DNA from: Alphaproteobacteria bacterium
GTDB taxonomy: Bacteria > Pseudomonadota > Alphaproteobacteria > UBA6615
Reading direction: 5' to 3'
DNA: 64,000 bases
Assembly (NCBI GenBank): GCA_022449545.1
Contig: JAKUPN010000001.1
Coordinates: 248,001 to 312,000, forward strand
Position 1 is the stretch's first letter. Each line of letters starts with the position of its first letter. The notes under the pieces are model-generated. The model ran no database searches. It was not told the origin of the DNA and was given only the letters and a program-made list of their open reading frames with translations. The position numbers and the translations under genes are program-made. This document shows, piece by piece, positions 61,835-64,000 of this stretch.

Positions 61835-64000
61835 CCCTAAAACTAGAAAATGAACTCCTTCTAAGAACTGAAGCTAATCAAAAGAGAGCTTCAAATCCGT
61901 ATTCCAGTGCCTGGGTATCGGCTTCGGCTGGGTCAGGTAAAACAAAAGTATTAACTGACAGAGTGCTAAATCTATTATTAAACGGTGTGGAACCAGAAAA
62001 AATCCTTTGCTTAACCTTCACTAGAGCTGCAGCAGCAGAGATGGCTCAAAGGATAAATAATGAGCTTGGGCACTGGGCCATAAGTGATGACGAAGAATTA
62101 AGAATCCAACTAGACTCGATCTCTAGTAAAAGGTTTGGGCCAACCCAATTTAAACTAGCACGTAGCTTATTAGCACGAGTACTTGATACACCCGGTGGCT
62201 TAAAAATCATGACTATACATGGATTTTGTCAATCAATCCTTCAGCGTTTTCCTATTGAATCAGGTGTCCCACCAAATTTTTCTGTTATTGACGACAATGA
62301 TTCCAAAGATCTCTTAAGGGAAGTCTTGCTAGAATTAATGACAAAAGATTATCCTGAGGATAGTTCATTGGGGCTCGCAATTTTTTTTATTGCAAGCAGG
62401 ATTCATGAAACTAGTTTCATAGATTTGATGTCCGAGTTAACAGACAATCGTGTCAAAATAGAGGAACATATAAAGAAATATGGCAGTGTTGAATCTCTCC
62501 TAAAGGAAACAAAAAGAACATTAGGACTCAATCCAGGTGACACTCCAGAAACAATTCTTACAGAAGCCTGCAAAGACAAAAAAATCAATCGTGACGGCCT
62601 AACAAGGGCAATTTCTATTCTTTCTGAAGGAAAACCTACTGATCGAGACCGAGCATCGAAGATAAAAAAGTGGATTGACGATCCTGAAAATAGAAAACAA
62701 GTTTTTAACGATTATAAAAATGCATATTTAACTAAAAATAATAATATTCGTGTAACTTTAATAACTCAGGGAGCCCTTTCAGAAGACCCTATAATTATTA
62801 ATGTTTTAAATGAAGAAGCTGCCAGAGTTCAGAAAGTCTGTCGAAAAATTAAAAGCGCAAATATTGCTAGTTCGACATCAGCAATTGTGCGTGTCGCTGA
62901 AGCTATTATTGATTCGTATTCACGTAATAAAAGCATTAGAGGAATGTTAGATTATGATGACTTGATAGTAAAAACTCGAGAATTACTTGATACAGAAGGA
63001 AATGCTTCTTGGGTATTATACAAACTTGATGGTGGAATAGATCACATACTTATTGACGAAGCTCAAGACACTAATCCGGATCAATGGCGAGTTATCGCGG
63101 CAATCACGGATGAATTTTTTACTGGCTTTAGCTCAAGAGATGAGAAGCTAGAAAATACCATTTTGCCTAAACGCAGCATATTTGCTGTTGGGGATACTAA
63201 ACAGTCGATTTACAGTTTTTTAGGAGCAAAACCCGAAGCATTTGAAAAAATGCGAGAATATTTTCAAAAAAATGCTGAGGATTCCAAATATGACTGGGGT
63301 AATATTCAAATTGATGTCTCCTTTCGTTCAACGAGCCCTATACTAAAAGTTGTAGACGAAGTATTTAGTCAAGAACTTGCCAAAAATGGGGTCGTTGGGG
63401 ACAAAACGACATTAAAGCATTATCCTGTAAGGGCAGGTTCTTCAGGAACTGTGGAGCTCTGGTCTCTCATAAAATCTGAAGGCCTCTCTTCACCAGAGCA
63501 CTGGAAACCACCTTTAGAAAGAGTTTCTTATTCAGATGGTAGAGAACGTTTGGCAGGACTGGTCGCCAGAAGAATAGCTTCATGGTTAAATGATGATGAG
63601 CTTTTAATTAGCCAAAATCGACCTATAGAACCTTCAGACATCTTGGTTTTAGTTCAAAGGCGTGGCCGCTTTGTAAATACTTTGGTGCGATCTCTCAAAA
63701 ATTTAGGAGTTCCAGTTGCTGGCCTTGATAGAATGATACTCACTGAACAAATGGCAGTAATGGATCTTATAGCGATCGGTCAGTTTTTACTACTTCCTAA
63801 GGATGATCTTACATTAGCTACAGTTTTAAAAGGACCTCTAATAGGATTAAAGGAAGATGAACTCTTTCATTTAGCTTACTTGCGTAAAGAGAGTCTGTGG
63901 GAAGAATTAAAATGTAAACAAAATAATAACCCATCCTATACCAGAGCCTTTACCTACCTATCGGATCTGTTGGATCAAGCAAATAATCTGCTTCCCTACG
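61831..64000 (+). CDS. addA: Double-strand break repair helicase AddA, N-terminal part (cut by window end)
   Basis: An open frame of 723 codons runs from ATG 61831 to the window end without a stop. This is the UvrD-type helicase part of AddA: Walker A SASAGSGKTKVLT (SAGSGKT at 32-38), motif Ia LTFTRAAAAEMAQRI, TIHGFCQSIL, YDDLIVKTRELL, motif II HILIDEAQDTNPDQW at about residues 405-418, and motif III VGDTKQSIYSFLGA. Alpha-type AddA is usually around 1150 residues, so the C-terminal helicase motifs and the nuclease domain lie outside the window. The ATGA overlap with the addB stop indicates translational coupling. Confidence 0.95.
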   Translation, partial: MTLKLENELLLRTEANQKRASNPYSSAWVSASAGSGKTKVLTDRVLNLLLNGVEPEKILCLTFTRAAAAEMAQRINNELGHWAISDDEELRIQLDSISSKRFGPTQFKLARSLLARVLDTPGGLKIMTIHGFCQSILQRFPIESGVPPNFSVIDDNDSKDLLREVLLELMTKDYPEDSSLGLAIFFIASRIHETSFIDLMSELTDNRVKIEEHIKKYGSVESLLKETKRTLGLNPGDTPETILTEACKDKKINRDGLTRAISILSEGKPTDRDRASKIKKWIDDPENRKQVFNDYKNAYLTKNNNIRVTLITQGALSEDPIIINVLNEEAARVQKVCRKIKSANIASSTSAIVRVAEAIIDSYSRNKSIRGMLDYDDLIVKTRELLDTEGNASWVLYKLDGGIDHILIDEAQDTNPDQWRVIAAITDEFFTGFSSRDEKLENTILPKRSIFAVGDTKQSIYSFLGAKPEAFEKMREYFQKNAEDSKYDWGNIQIDVSFRSTSPILKVVDEVFSQELAKNGVVGDKTTLKHYPVRAGSSGTVELWSLIKSEGLSSPEHWKPPLERVSYSDGRERLAGLVARRIASWLNDDELLISQNRPIEPSDILVLVQRRGRFVNTLVRSLKNLGVPVAGLDRMILTEQMAVMDLIAIGQFLLLPKDDLTLATVLKGPLIGLKEDELFHLAYLRKESLWEELKCKQNNNPSYTRAFTYLSDLLDQANNLLPY

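Overview
The window is an A+T-rich stretch of an alphaproteobacterial chromosome. Evidence is the alpha-type gene order (argB / pyrimidine 5'-nucleotidase / dapD / dapE / truA-fmt-def; ffs-dnaX-ybaB-recR; chvI-chvG; ahcY; tsaE-addB-addA), an ESY-type ACT motif in prephenate dehydratase, a two-domain cold-shock protein and a zf-CHCC protein. kdsB implies a Kdo-containing outer membrane. TRAP and peptide uptake plus many solitary oxidoreductases suggest a free-living, probably aquatic heterotroph; I cannot name the family. I saw no tRNA or rRNA genes, CRISPR array, insertion sequence or prophage.

Layout. 1-7 kb: the end of argB, lysine/diaminopimelate genes, and the convergent truA-fmt-def block, then rmuC. 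6.7-9.8 kb: minus-strand ffs, dnaX, ybaB and recR. 10-14 kb: nudC, pheA, kdsB, a HisN-type phosphatase and a double-ACT protein. 14.3-21 kb: a complete Yej-type peptide ABC importer and a GhrA-like reductase. 21-35 kb: an accessory catabolic and transport region with two paralogous luciferase-like flavin monooxygenases, an amidohydrolase, a cupin, an SDR, an MFS exporter and a divergently arranged TRAP transporter, mixed with an M17 aminopeptidase, glutathione transferases and a bactofilin. 35-45 kb: msrB, an ABC ATPase without its permease, small proteins, polA, a cold-shock protein, and a minus-strand run SCO / PCuAC / HugZ-like / alpha-beta hydrolase. 45-48 kb: the ChvI/ChvG two-component system. 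48-56.4 kb: an accessory catabolic block with an extradiol dioxygenase, a flavin monooxygenase, two Gfo/Idh/MocA dehydrogenases, a two-domain barrel protein, a DctP-like protein without signal peptide, a beta-hydroxyacid dehydrogenase and an ACMSD-like amidohydrolase. 56.6-64 kb: ahcY, tsaE, addB and the first part of addA.

Most notable points: (i) the accessory block lies between chvG and ahcY, where many alphaproteobacteria carry hprK and PTS genes; (ii) a DctP-family protein cannot have a signal peptide, because a stop codon lies two codons upstream of its start, and it overlaps a gene for an unrecognised two-domain protein; (iii) DnaX has lost three of the four usual zinc-ligand cysteines and carries a long acidic N-terminal extension. 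Functions of the catabolic genes are family-level only; their substrates cannot be read from sequence.
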